Source: Acorus gramineus (taxonomy: Eukaryota; Streptophyta; Magnoliopsida; Acorales; Acoraceae). From it: DNA of 64,000 nt. The notes under the pieces were generated by a model. The model worked only from the letters and a program-made list of their open reading frames with translations, did not search any database and was not told the DNA's origin. A program made the position numbers and the translations under genes. Below are positions 1 through 12,000 of the stretch, in pieces. Positions within the stretch are counted from its first letter, which is position 1, and every line of letters begins with the position of its first letter. The stretch covers positions 1,786,871 to 1,850,870 of the forward strand of contig JAUJYN010000029.1 in the NCBI GenBank assembly GCA_030737835.1, read 5' to 3'.

Positions 1-889
1 GGCTCCCATCAGTAGGCACCTCCTGATTTGGGACGGACTGTGCTGAATGTGGGGGTGGCCAAACGGCCTACGGAGTGGGGAGAGACTATCGGTGGACCAA
101 GGGTGACCATCAGCCTAGTCAGTCCCAATATCCTATGTCACCATATTGAGGGGTGAGGGTGAGGGTGTGGTGGGTCGGCGATGTGGCGACCTACTGGTTT
201 GTAAGTCCCAATATCCTATGTCACCTATTGAGGGGTGAGGGTGAGGGTGTAGTGGGTTGGCGATAGCGACCCACTAGTTTGGAAGTCCCAATATCCTATG
301 TCACCTATTGAGGGGTGAGGGTGAGGGTGTAGTGGGTTGGCGATAGCGACCCTCTGGATTTGTGTAGTTCCAGCCATTTGTGGCTTGATTAATAAAATTG
401 TGGTAATAATATCAAATTGTGGTTAATATAAGCTGTGATGCATGGGTTGTGCTGTTCACTGAGCGTGTGGCTCACCCCTCGCATATATTTTTCTCCAGTG
501 TCATCTGAGTCGGATCTAGAGGAGGAGCTCCCTGAGGGACTTCATCAGTAGCGGAGTAGCGCCACGTCCCGCGAGTATCAGAGGCTATCAGCATCCCTGT
601 TTGATTGTATATGTTGTATTCCGTCCGTTGGCACGCGTTTGTATATTATTTGGATGTTTTTGTATATATATTGGCTCTCACAGGACAGTTGATTATGTAT
701 CGAGTCTGTAATATGTTTTTGATTTACAGACTCAGTCTTTTAGCTTCCGCTATTTGTGTATATATCATGTCAGCCCTGCTTTTGTCTGTGTTGTCATTTT
801 AGCTGTTGTGTGAGTATGTTATTGAACTCCTGTTTGGACTGATATCATATATACACTTGCCGCGTCCCGGGGACGCCCGGGGCGTGACA
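1..889 (+). mobile_element. 3' portion of a Tekay-type LTR, inserted in R
   Basis: The segment matches the last third of the H 5' LTR (about 47440-48254) and ends with the family terminus ...GGGCGTGACA. No primer binding site follows it; the next base resumes the minus-strand LTR of R. It is therefore either a 3' LTR or a solo LTR, and its left end lies outside the window. It holds three G-rich tandem units (121-363) and a short open segment from 499 to a TAG at 549-551 that is shared with other copies. It carries no coding region of the element itself. Confidence 0.85.
121..363 (+). repeat. 80-bp G-rich tandem repeat, three units
   Basis: Units start at 121, 204 and 284, each with AGTCCCAATATCCTATGTCA followed by a run of GGGTGA repeats and a GTGGGT stretch. 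Each unit has four closely spaced runs of three or more G, the usual form of a G-quadruplex-capable motif. The H 5' LTR has two units (about 47560-47705) and the A LTRs have one. Confidence 0.85.
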
Positions 890-1163
890 ATTCGACCAAC
901 CAGGAACTCTCAAAACCCGGATACGATTCGGAACTGCATATTTTTTGAAACGTTACCAGAATTCGATAAAATTTTTATGGGTAGTACTAAACGGTACCAA
1001 GACCCATAATATGCAGTTAGATTTCTAATCAGAGTACTCAAACTCCTGCAGGTGGCTAAAAGCCAAAATTTTAGCGACTCCGATTAAAAAAAGAAAAGGC
1101 TCTCAATGACCTAGATGTGACCAAGGCTTAACCGAAATGGCTCCAAATGACACAGGCATAACA
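890..1163 (-). repeat. Element R, start of its 3' LTR
   Basis: On the minus strand this is the first 274 bases of a family 2 LTR. Read from 1163 leftward it starts TGTTATGCCTGTGTC and matches 1554-1829 of the C 5' LTR. It stops at 889, where another LTR is inserted. A reversed polypurine tract follows at 1164-1176, so this is the 3' LTR of a minus-strand element whose other LTR is probably 8900-15972. Confidence 0.85.
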
Positions 1164-1553
1164 TTCTCCCCCCCTTAGGAAATTTAGTCCTCGAAATTTA
1201 AGGAAACCCAAAGGGAAGACCGAATATAGCAAGTATCACGCATAGACCTTTTGCTCCCAAGTGGTCCATGCACCAGACTGGCGCTACCGACACACTGTAA
1301 TCAAAGAAACGGTCTTAGCGTGGAGCCACTTCTCATGCTGGTCCTTGACCTCGATCCACTGCTCCACGAATGACAAATCCAGCTCGAGGATGAGGCGGTC
1401 GAATGGAATGACTGAGGATCGTGGACATAACGCCACAGCCATGAAACAAGGACGACGTCGTGGGCATGAGCCAGTTGTGGGGGAAAGGCTAGATGACAAG
1501 CCACCTCCCCAATCCACTTAAAGACGAGAACCTGTCCGATGAAGGGCCGACTC
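1164..1553 (-). pseudogene. Element R, end of pol with chromodomain remnant
   Basis: The minus strand begins with a polypurine tract (CCTAAGGGGGGGAGAA, next to the LTR) and then shows the C-terminal end of a Tekay polyprotein. It covers the GPF...PPQLAHAHDV stretch after the integrase core, then the chromodomain region. It resembles the same part of C (about 7600-7930) and of A (about 31960-32359). It is a broken fossil with several breaks, cut on its left reading side by the insertion of C at 1554. The rest of the R interior is not seen again after C, so it was lost in the rearrangement that placed the R 5' LTR next to C. Confidence 0.75.
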
Positions 1554-4500
1554 TGTTATGCCTGTGTCATTTGGAGCCATTTTGGTTAAGCCTTGGTCGC
1601 ATCTCGGTCATTTAGGGCCTTTTTCTTTTTCGATCGGAGTCGCTAAAATTTTGGCTTTTAGCCACCTGCGGGAGTTGGAGTACTCTGATTGGAAATCTAA
1701 CTACATATTATGGGTCCTGGTACTGTTTCATACTACCCATAAAAATTTCATCGAATTCCGGTAACGTTTTGAAAAATATGCAGTTCCGAACCATATCCGG
1801 GTTTTGAGAGTTCCTGGTTGGTCGAATAGTGTGAGATATTTTGGGGATGTGGTGACCCTTGGTAACCTTACCCCCACCTTGCTTGGGGATGAAGAAACCA
1901 TTGGTTATTTGATATGTGAGTGGGTGAGCCTAACCCTAACCTCACCCCCCTTAAGGTCACCCCTAGGCACTATTTGGGCATGAAAATGACTTTTTTGCCC
2001 TCTGTCTCTCTCCCCCTCTCTCCCATTTCGTGGAACACCTTCTCTCCCTCTCTTGGTCTCTTTTTTTCTCCTCTTTGTGTGTGAAGAAGGAGGAGGAAGA
2101 AGCAATTGAAGGAAAAGATGAAGAAGAAGCACAAGAAAGAGTGAGAAAGGGTGAGTATGTGTTGTTGTTGTTGTTGTTTCTCTTCTCTATCCCCTTCTCA
2201 TGCCCCTTTGCACCCCTGTTTTCTGCCATGAAGGGATTGAGGAGATGCTGATGAGGTGGTGGTAGTGGTGGTGGTGGTTGAGGTGGTCGTGGGTGTGTCG
2301 AGAACCCCGCATCTCCCCATTTCCCTCCCCTATTTTGGTAAGGCAGCACTCTGTATTTTAAAGATCTCAGTGCATCTAGTATTTAGAGACACATTTTTAG
2401 GATTATGTCTTCATATGATATGATCATCTATGTGTCTAGTTGTTATATATGAAATTTGGGCTCATTATGATATCTGTGGTGTAAGTTAGAACCTGTTTTG
2501 CATGGCCTGTCCAGATTCGCGTAGGAATTGACCTGCTTCTGGAAATAATTTATTTCGGGCTTGTAGAGGAAAAATTAGGTTCTAATGTCTTCATGGATTA
2601 TGATCCCAGCATATCAGAGAATGTGCACGTTTTATTTCATAATTGTTGGAAGTGTATTGGGTGCTGTGGAGATCAATTAGTAGGGCTGGTTGCAGCAGGT
2701 TTGGCAGTTTTGTTTGGTTGAGTGTCAAGGAGTTGTTTGCATGTGTCTTGTGTGATAATATGGAAGTATCAGGGGTTAGGGTCTTCATGAAGTAGGCTTA
2801 TATGTGTGATAGGAGGTTCCATAATTTAATTATGGATCATTGGTTGTGTTTTGCAGATCTCATAGACCGGACGCGCGGCGATCCGGGTATCGGTGAGTGG
2901 TTTGATCCAACCCTTCGGGAAGCGTTGGATGCACATAGTCGTGCGTCGCGCATCCGTTGGGCACCCTGACTATACTACTTGTGTAGATAAGTAGTATGGC
3001 CATGCTTAGACTATAATATGTTAGATATCTTGCACGCTGGGCTTATATGGCATGTATTGTATCAATGTGTGAATGATTGTATCGCATGCGCCCCTCTAGT
3101 ATGGGCATGTATTCTGTAATGTGTATGGATGTATAGAATATGGCATGCCTTAGGTAGTATTTTAATACTACTCCTACCATATTAATTGGAATATCCAGCA
3201 TGATTAAGTCTGGGTTAATAACAGGCACCTGCCTAATATTCCCTTGCGATAAGACTCGAGGGCGTGGTGTAGTTGTTGCGCCCATGCTAATGGGGCAAAG
3301 CTATGACCAACTTCTTGAGATGATGATCTCTCTCGCCCTCTCCCTCTGCACGAACTGAGTAAGTAGATGCGATTTCCCACTCGACTCAGGTTCGTTTGGA
3401 ATATTGGCATGCACCTGTTAGTGCGCGAGATCGCGCTTGACCCTTTCTTTTAAGTTGGTGATATCCAACACATGCTTAAGTTATGCCTTGTGTGCTTATA
3501 TGATTAATGGCCACGTATGCATGTTTAAGTGGGCCATACCATGTATGATTTGTAAATCCATGTAAATCCATGTTAGGGAGTATCCCTATAATTATTTGAT
3601 AGGTTGTGCATGTAGTTCATGTACATAACTAAGATATAATTCTCCTATATATATGCGCATGTTAAAACTAATTAGGCCTATCTGAAATAGGCGTGGGTAT
3701 GACCCGTTGTCGGGTTGTACCTTATTAGTTAGAGCGCTAGCGATGTAATCGCCCCCGTGCATCCGAGCGATGCACTCGTTTGGAATTCAGGAGAATTCAT
3801 TATCTTATCGGTTTTGTTAAGCCGGTAGTTGTGGCATTAAGCTAGGCCTATAGGCGTGTATATGAACCGCTTGTTGGGTTATGTGCCTTGGGATTATTTC
3901 TGCGTGAGAGCAGAGGCAACCCCCTTGTGTTCGAGCGACGCAACCGTGTGGGAGTACAATAGTATTTGATATCATCGATATGTGATTATCGAGAGTAGTT
4001 TTTTCCATTGGGTTCGCTTTGCGAACATGGAGTGTTTCCTCCCAATGTCGTCCGTGTTGAAGAGGCCGGGTTGTAGCTGTCCTGACAGAGGGCTCCCATC
4101 CGTAGGTACCACCGATGCGTTCGGGAGCGTACTGATCGTGGGAGTGTACCAGGTAGAGGCTACCGGGAGAGGGCTAACGAATGATATTGCGAGCGTGGAA
4201 TCGTTCTCCCCTTCGTTGGATCCGATGTAGGAACTTCCCGGTGTTGGAAAAGCTGTCCTGACAGAGGGCTCCCATCCGTAGGTACCACCGATGCGTTCGG
4301 AAGCGTACTGATCGTGGGAGTATACCAGGTAGAGGCTACCGGGGAAAGGGCTACCGGTGGACCAAGGGTGTAGAGCAGTCTAATCTCTTCCAAAAGTCCT
4401 ATGTCACCTCTAAAGGGTGAGGGTGAGGATGAGGTGAAGACACGTCGCCGCGTGACCCATTCGTTGTTCGTCCGTTCCCATAGTTGTTGGGTCCGGTTGC

Positions 4501-5307
4501 GTATCGATGTTCAAAGACATCGTTGGGCAGTTATCTCGATGTAGATGATCCAGTAGCGTTGTGTAGACCAGTAATTCCGGGTCTCTTCGACCAACGGTAT
4601 GGTCTCTCCCCAAGAGACCCAAGAGTCTCCCTCCGGGAGTGAGGGTGAGGGTGAGGTTGGTGATCCAGTAGTGTTGTGTGGACCAGTAATTCCGCGTCTC
4701 TTCGACCAACTGTATGGTCTCTCCCCAAAGTCCCAAGAGCCTTCCTCCGGGAGTGAGGGTGAGGGTGATGTTGGTCGCGCCCGCGTGACCCTGTTATCCA
4801 TTGGGTTTCCACCCATGTTTTTCCTTGAAAGGAAATTGTTTTGAGTATTGAACTGTTGTATGGTGATTGGTTTCCAGCCACTCACTGAGCTTGTAGCTCA
4901 CCCCTCGCATACTGTTTCTTTTCAGGGGCAGTGTTGGGCGTGGAGCTGGAGCTTTCCTGTGGCGTGGTCTTATGGGCGTGGAGCGTTCTTCCGGCGGGTG
5001 GCGAGTGTGAGGCTGTCAGCAGTCCTAGAGTCATTTTATGTATTATAAATCGTGCATGTGGCACAGGTTGTATTTTATTTGGACTAGGCTTGGCTCTCAC
5101 AGGACAGTGATTGTGTATTCGAGTCTGTAATAATGTTTTTGGTTTACAGACATTGTTGATATCTTATGCTTCCGCTTTTCAGTCAGTTATCATTATCATT
5201 GCTTTGCCACCTTGTGTGTTGTTGTTGGAGTCTTTGTTGACCTCAGGTATTGATAGCTGATATTTCATTATTGCCACGTCTCGGGGACGGCCGCCCTGGG
5301 CGTGACA
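1554..5307 (+). repeat. C 5' LTR (family 2, full length)
   Basis: This 3754-bp LTR starts TGTTATGCCTGTG and ends GGGCGTGACA, followed by AAAGT and the primer site. It contains a donor-like GTAAGG at 2338, an acceptor-like TTTTGCAG ending at 2856, the 36-nt conserved segment 2857-2892, a donor-like GTGAGT at 2893, two copies of a 100-bp module (about 4079-4172 and 4256-4349), G-rich GGTGAGGGTGAGG stretches, and an acceptor-like TTTCTTTTCAG ending at 4925. Confidence 0.9.
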
Positions 5308-5312
5308 AAAGT

Positions 5313-5324
5313 TGGTATCAGAGC
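5313..5324 (+). other. Primer binding site of C
   Basis: TGGTATCAGAGC, complementary to the 3' end of plant initiator Met-tRNA, lies five bases after the LTR end. Confidence 0.9.
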
Positions 5325-8032
5325 CTGGTCCTGTCAGAGCCTAAGTCTAGTCGTATAGATGATGAGTCGTAGGATTGTCATCCGAGTACTCTTGTTTTAA
5401 TTTATCTTAGGTTGCTGACATGCCTCCTCGCATCCGTGGACGTGGACGTGACCACCCCTGGACCCCCTTAAGTTGTCGACTGAGTCGACTGAATAGGGTC
5501 AGTTGTTGGATCCCTTGTTGTGGGATTAAGGCTTGGGTAGGAGATTCCAGCCCAGTAGTATGATAGTGATGAATTGGTTGCAATTTCTAAGGTATGGATT
5601 GCGTCTCGATAATGGAGCTTCTTTCCCGTGCATCGGTATTGCTGGTAACCATGGAGTTCGCGTGCGGCGATAGTTTCAAGTTTTGAGGATGTGGCGTATT
5701 GCTCATTAAGGGGTGATGTCTTCTTCCAGCCTTCCTACTCAGGATTAAGGGGCCTTGCGGGGTCATCGTTGAGACCCGGGCTAGGGTACTCCGTGTTCCT
5801 TGTTTGGTTGTCGGGATATCCTATATCGGGACCTCAGGTGCCCTCCCAAGGTTTCTTTTCCCAGTCAAGGAATACCTTTGAAGCATCTATTGATGATTGA
5901 TTTTCCTCTCACTTGGAAGGTGCTGTAGCGAGTGGTGATGCGTACGATCGGGATTGGGTGCGTCCTATTGCAGCTTGGTGGGCGATCGCTTGTGGACTGG
6001 GTTCCATAGTGGCATCTGGAGTCGCTTCGATATATCATTGTGCGTTGTAGCTGCCCGGTTGAGGCCAGAGCCCTGTGAGGTGCTCCCAGATACTATGCTT
6101 GTTGGTGCGCCCATATGGCAGAGATAGTGGGCTTGGGAGGCTACCAGGTAGAGGCCACACCGGGAGAGTGCTACTGGATGATGTCGAGAGCGTGGACTCC
6201 TTGTGATGAATCTGCCCATTGAGTGCATGATGCTGGAGTTCCAATGGTTGTAGTAGGGCGACCTGTCGGTGGCGACATGTGAAGCACAGTTCGCGATACT
6301 GTCGCGTTTTGCCCCCACATGGGTCGTAAACGAGGAGACGCGATGCTAGCGTTCGTGATGGGACTCAACCGCCCTATCAGATAGATGACGTCGCATAGGC
6401 ATTGTCGAGGTTCGACGACCCCTTATTGCGTGTCTTGTGGATTAAGTGCGGTTGAGCGGCTTACCAAGCATGTAAGTGTCATCATGAGCGCCAGCCATGC
6501 TCGAGGAGCAGAATCTGGACTTAATTGTTCGAGGTGTTGTTTTGATCTTCCCGTGAGGGTTGAAGATCAGGTACCCCTTGCTGTGAATTGATGATCTATT
6601 TGACCAGCTCTGAAAGCGGGTGTCTGCTGTTAGATCGATCTTCGCACAAGGGTACCACAAGTTGGAGATCCGGGAGTTGGACATCCTGTAGATGGCCTTT
6701 CGTGACCATTTCGGGCACTACGAGTTTTAAGTACTGCTGTCGGGGTTGACGAATGCGCCGGATGCCTTCGTGGATCTCAAAAGTTTTATTGGGCCTCCAT
6801 GGACTACTTTGAGGTAGTCTTCGTTGAAATTGCTAGTAGCGAGATGTGAAAGTGATGGGTAACCTTGTTTCTCCTGGTTGGCATGCCCTCAGGCAAAGTT
6901 CGAGAATCATCATCGCGTTGGAAAGCGTCAGTCCATGGAGATTCCTCAGTGGACGTGGGAGTGGGTTATCAGGGATTGTTGCGGACTCGCTAATGTCACG
7001 TTCGGGTCACGACGCCGTCTAGGTGATCATTGACCGACTGACTAAGTCCGCGCTTCCCTCCCTAATCCGACTGATTGAGTCTCTGGACTCCTTGACGTGG
7101 GTTTCCACCTTCGCAATTGTTCGTCTTCATGGCACTCCGGTCGGCGCTATTTCAGGTTGAGACGCGAGGGTTACTTTGAGGTTGTGGCGCAGCCTTGGCA
7201 GGCTTTGGCGCGAGCCTCCATCTAAGTGCAGCGTTTCATCGCCGACGAATGGCCAAGCAAGAGGATGATTCAGACCTTGGAGGACATGCTAAGTGCCTGC
7301 GTGCTCGATGGTAAGGGCAGTTGGGTAAGGCACCACCCATTTGTTGGGGTATGCCTGCAAGACGACTGCCATTCGAGCATCCAGATGGACCTGAAAAGGC
7401 ACTCTACAGGCGCAGTTTTATACCTCCCTTGTGTTGGGACGGTTGAGGAGCGCCAGTTGGAGGGGCCACAAGTTATTTATTTGACCTTGCAGTGGCCAGG
7501 TTGGTTCATGTGTGCATCTGCACCTCCCAGAACCGATAGAAGGGCTACGCAGGTCATCGTCGCCAGGAGCTTACCTTCGGGTTTGGCGACCATGTTTTCC
7601 TGAAGGTGTCCCAGTTTAAGGGTATTCGATGTTTCGACGTTCGGGGCAAGCTGAGTTGGCCCTTCATCGGACCGTTTCTCGTCATTGAGTGGATTGGGGA
7701 GGTGGCTCGTCATGTAGCCTTTCCCCCACAGCTGGCTCATGCCCACGACGTCGTCCTTGTCTCATGGCTGAGGCATTATATCCACGATCCTGCTCAGTCA
7801 TTCTATTCGACCGTCTCATTCTCGAGCTGGATTTGTCATTCGTGGAGCAGTGGATCTAGGTCAAGGACCAACATGAGAAGAGGCTCCACGCTAAGACCGT
7901 TCCTTTGATTACAGTGTGTCGGTAGCGCCAGTCTGGTGCATAGACCACTTGGGAGCAAAAGGTCTATGCATGATACTTGCTATATTCGGTCTTCCCTTTG
8001 GGTTTCCTTAAATTTCGAGGACTAAATTTCCT

Positions 8033-8044
8033 AAGGGGGGAGAA
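8033..8044 (+). other. Polypurine tract of C
   Basis: AAGGGGGGAGAA lies directly before the TG of the 3' LTR at 8045. Confidence 0.9.
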
Positions 8045-8899
8045 TGTTATGCCTGTGTCATTTGGAGCCATTTTGGTTAAGCCTTGGTCGCATCTGGGTC
8101 ATTCAGGGCCTTTTTCTTTTTCGGAGTCGCTAAAATTTTGGCTTTTAGCCACCTGCGGGAGTTGGAGTACTCTGATTGGAAATCTAACTGCATATTATGG
8201 GTCCTGGTACTGTTTCGTACTACCCATAAAAATTTCATCGAATTCCGATAACGTTTTAAAAATATGCAGTTCCGAACCGTATCCGGGTTTTGAGAGTTCC
8301 TGGTTGGTCGAATAGTGTGAGATATTTTGGGGATGTGGTGACCCTTGGTAACCTTACCCCCACCTTGCTTGGGGATGAAGAAACCATTGTTTTTTTTTTA
8401 TATGTGAGTAGGTGAGCCTAACCCTAACCTCACCCCCCCTTAAGGTCACCCTAGGCACTATTTGGGCATGAAAATGACTTTTTTGCCCTCTCTCTCTCCC
8501 CCTCTCTCCCATTTCGTGGAACACCTTCTCTCCCTCTCTTGGTCTCTTTTTTTCTCCTCTTTGTGTGTGAAGAAGGAGGAGGAAGAAGCAATTGAAGGAA
8601 AAGATGAAGAAGAAGCACAAGAAAGAGTGAGAAAGGGTGAGTATGTGTTGTTGTTGTTGTTGTTTCTCTTCTCTCTATCCCCTTCTCATGCCCCTTTGCA
8701 CCCCTGTTTTCTGCCATGAAGGGCTTGAGGAGATGCTGATGAGGTGGTGGTAGTGGTGGTGGTGGTTGAGGTGGTCGTGGGTGTGTCGAGAACCCCGCAT
8801 CTCCCCATTTCCCTCCCCCTGTTTGGTAAGGCAGCACTCTGTATTTTAAATCTCAGTGCATCTAGTAGCTCACCTCTCGCATACTGTTTCTTTTCGGGG
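8045..8899 (+). repeat. C 3' LTR, incomplete, ends at a polarity flip
   Basis: Bases 8045 to about 8868 match the first 815 bases of the C 5' LTR. About 34 bases follow that match 4888-4925, far downstream in the LTR. At 8896-8899 (GGGG) the sequence turns into the reverse complement of the same LTR region. The two ends form a 10-bp stem, GTAGCTCACC at 8865-8874 with GGTGAGCTAC at 8898-8907. Confidence 0.85.
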
Positions 8900-9028
8900 T
8901 GAGCTACAAGCTCAGTGAGTGGCTGGAAATCAATCACCATACAACAGTTCAATACTAAAGCAATTTCCTTTCAAGGAAAACATGGGTGGAAACCCATGGA
9001 TAACAGGGTCACGCGGCGGCGCGACCAA

Positions 9029-9061
<33 letters not shown>

Positions 9062-12000
9062 CGGAGGAAGACTCTTGGGACTTTTGGGGAGAGACCATAC
9101 CGTTGGTCGAAGAGACGCGGAATTAGTGGTCCACACAACACTACTGAATCACCAACCTCACCCTCACCCTCACTCCCGGAGGGAGACTCTTGGGTCTCTT
9201 AGGGAGAGACCATACCGTTGGTCGAAGAGACCCGGAATTACTGGTCTACACAACGCTACTGGATCATCTACATCGGGATAACTGCCCAACGATGTCTTTG
9301 AACATCGATACGCAACCGGACCCAACGACTATGGGAACGGACGAACAACGAATGGGTCACGCTGCAACGTGTCTTCACCTCATCCTCACCCTCACCCTTT
9401 AGAGGTGATATAGGACTTTTGGAAGAGACTTAGACTGCTCTACACCCTTGGTCCACCGGTAGCCCTTTCCCCGGTTAGCCTCTACCTGGTATACTCCCAC
9501 GATCAGTACGCTTCCGAACGCATCGGTGGTACCTACGGATGGGAGCCCTCTGTCAGGACAGCTTTTCCAACACCGGGAAGTTCCTACATCGGATCCAACG
9601 AAGGGAGAACGATTCCACGCTCGCAATATCATTCGTTAGCCCTCTCCCGGGTAGCCTCTACCTGGTACACTCCCACGATCAGTACGCTCCCGAACGCATC
9701 GGTGGTACCTACGGATGGAAGCCCTCTGTCAGGACAGCTACAACCCGGGCCTCTTCATCATGGACGACATTGGGAGTAAATTGTCACGCCCCAGGGCGGC
9801 CGTCCCCGAGACGTGGCAATAATAAAATATCTGCTATCCATACCTGAGGTCAATAAAGGCTCCAACAACAATACACAAGGTGGCAAGGCAAGATAATGAT
9901 AACTGACTGAAAAGCGGAAGCATAATATATAAACAATGTCTGTAAATCAAAAACATTATTACAGACTCGAATACACAATCACTGTCTTGTGAGAGCCAAG
10001 TCTAGACCAAAGAAAATACAACCTGTGCCACATGCACGATTTACAAAACATAAAATGACTCTAGGAATGCTGACAGCCTCGCACTCACCATCCGCCGGAA
10101 GAACGCTCCACGCCCATAAGACCACGCCACAGGAAAGCTCCAACTCCACGCCCAACACTGCCCCTGAAAAGAAACAGTATGCGAGGGGTGAGCTACAAGC
10201 TCAGTGAGTGGTTGGAAACCAATCACCATACTACAGTTCAATACATAATCAATTCCCTTTTTCAAGGAAAAACATGGGTAGAAACCCAATGGATAACAGG
10301 GTCACGCGGCGGCGCGACCAACCTCACCCTCACCCTCGCTCCGGGAGGGAGACTCTTGGGACTTTTGGGAAGAGACCATACCGTCGGTCGAAGAGACCCG
10401 GAATTACTGGTCTACACAACACTACTGGATCATCTACATCTAGATAATTGCTCAAACGATGCCTTTAAACATCGATACAAGACCGGACCCAACAACTATG
10501 GGAACGGTCGAACAACGAATGGGTCACGCGGCGATATTCTTCACCTCATCCTCACCCTCACCCTTTAGGGGTGACATAGGACTTTTGGAAGAGATTTAGA
10601 CTGCTCTACACCCTTGGTCCACCGGTAGCCTCTCCCTCACTCCGTAGCCTCTACCTGGTATACTCCCACGATCAGCACCCTCCGATGCATCGGAGGTACC
10701 TACAGATGGGAGCCCTCTGTCATGCCGGGGAGTCCCTACTCGGATCCAACGAAGGGGAGAACGATTCCCACGCTCGCAACATCATTCGTTAACCCTCTCC
10801 CAGGTAGTATCTACAACCCGATCTCCTCAACTCACCGCTCTACACCCTTGGTCCGCCGGTAGCCCTTTCCCTAGGTAGCCTCTACCTGGTATACTCCCAC
10901 GATCAGTACTCTTCCGAATGCATCGGTGGTACCTACGGATGGGAGCCCTCTGTCAGGACAACTAAACCCGAGAAGTTTCTACATCGGATCCAACGAAGGG
11001 GAGAACGATCCCATGTTTGCAAAGCGAACCCAATGGAAAACAACTACTCTCGATACTCACTTATCGAGATATCAAAACATAGGCATAACAACAATCTATG
11101 CAACACACTCATATTAACCTTAAAATAATTAAAGTCCCTAAACGGGAGTAACTGTACAAGCTAGTGGGTCATAACATCGCCGACCCACCTCACCCTCACC
11201 CTCACCCTTTAAGGGGTGACATGGGCCTTTTGGGATAGACTAGACTGCTCTCCACCCTTGGTCCACCGGTAGCCTCTCCCACACTCCGTAGCCTCTACCT
11301 GGTATACTCCCACGATCAGCACCCTCCGACGCATCGGAGGTACCTACAGATGGGAGTCCTCTGTCAGGACAGCTTTCCAACGCCGGGGAGTCCCTACTCG
11401 GATCCAACGAAGGAGAGAAAACAGCCTACTCACGCGTATACGATCCTCTTGGATCCGTCGACAATGATTTCTAACACTACTAATGTCATGAATTCTCAAG
11501 AATTCCTCAAGGGCGCATAACTAAGATGCGGGGAAACATATATTATAACAACAAGGTTATAATATTCTCTAAGGCATGCTTATACCAATATAATCTCATT
11601 TGATTTAAATAAATTAAACTAAATGGGAAACATGCGTAGATCGAGGCTTTTCAAGCATGGGACATGGTGTCTAGGCATGTATGGGCCTCTATGCATGAAT
11701 CATGGGTGTATATCCCTAGCATATAATGTCTAACAAGGCATGGTTATATCATAGCAAACATGCATTAACATGGTATCTACATATTATAGCTAGGGGGCCC
11801 CATCGATGCGCGATGCGCGTCTATGCGGGTCGAGCGCATCCCTAGAGAGGGGGGGGGATTGGAATCGAACCACTCACCTTACAACCCGGGACCTCGCGCA
11901 TCCCATCCGACGAGATCTGCAAGGTAGGGGCATCCAATTTGGTGAGTAACAACACAATTTACACATGAAATTTACTAGAAATACCAAATACTCGGACAAG

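Larger units (their letters stand above)
5308..8044 (+). pseudogene. C interior: gag start, noncoding block, pol remnants
   Basis: The usual gag start (ATGCCTCCTCGC) is at 5420 behind an acceptor-like TTATCTTAG. It is soon replaced by about 1.1 kb (roughly 5460-6590) with no recognisable gag or protease, a stretch that G shares on the minus strand (41712-42600). Recognisable pol pieces then follow: RT around 6590-6800, integrase around 6930-7500 (the region of the ...TDGQSER and LEDML motifs), and the integrase tail with chromodomain at about 7600-7930. It is a fossil with many breaks. Because C and G share the same noncoding block, I infer that this interior spread as a non-autonomous form mobilised by relatives such as A. 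Confidence 0.75.
1554..8899 (+). mobile_element. Element C: decayed, mostly noncoding Tekay-derived element
   Basis: C is a plus-strand family 2 element: 5' LTR 1554-5307, initiator-Met-tRNA primer site 5313-5324, interior 5308-8044, polypurine tract 8033-8044, and the beginning of a 3' LTR from 8045. The interior is only about 2.7 kb against about 4.9 kb in A. It has a gag start, a long noncoding stretch and scattered pol remnants with many breaks. The 3' LTR copy is incomplete and runs straight into minus-strand LTR sequence at about 8896-8900. LTR divergence by eye is a few percent over the first 800 bases, which suggests an age of a few million years at most. Confidence 0.85.

Noticed and set aside
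1929-1947. Interstitial telomere repeat (CCTAACCCTAACC)
   Set aside because: There are fewer than three units. It recurs at the same LTR position in other copies (about 8414, 15590 and 39930), so it is part of the LTR.
2030-2251. Glu/Lys-rich frames near 2030-2350, 8451-8837 and 15289-15558
   Set aside because: They come from GA- and CT-rich leader sequence of family 2 LTRs, appear on both strands and are not conserved as protein.
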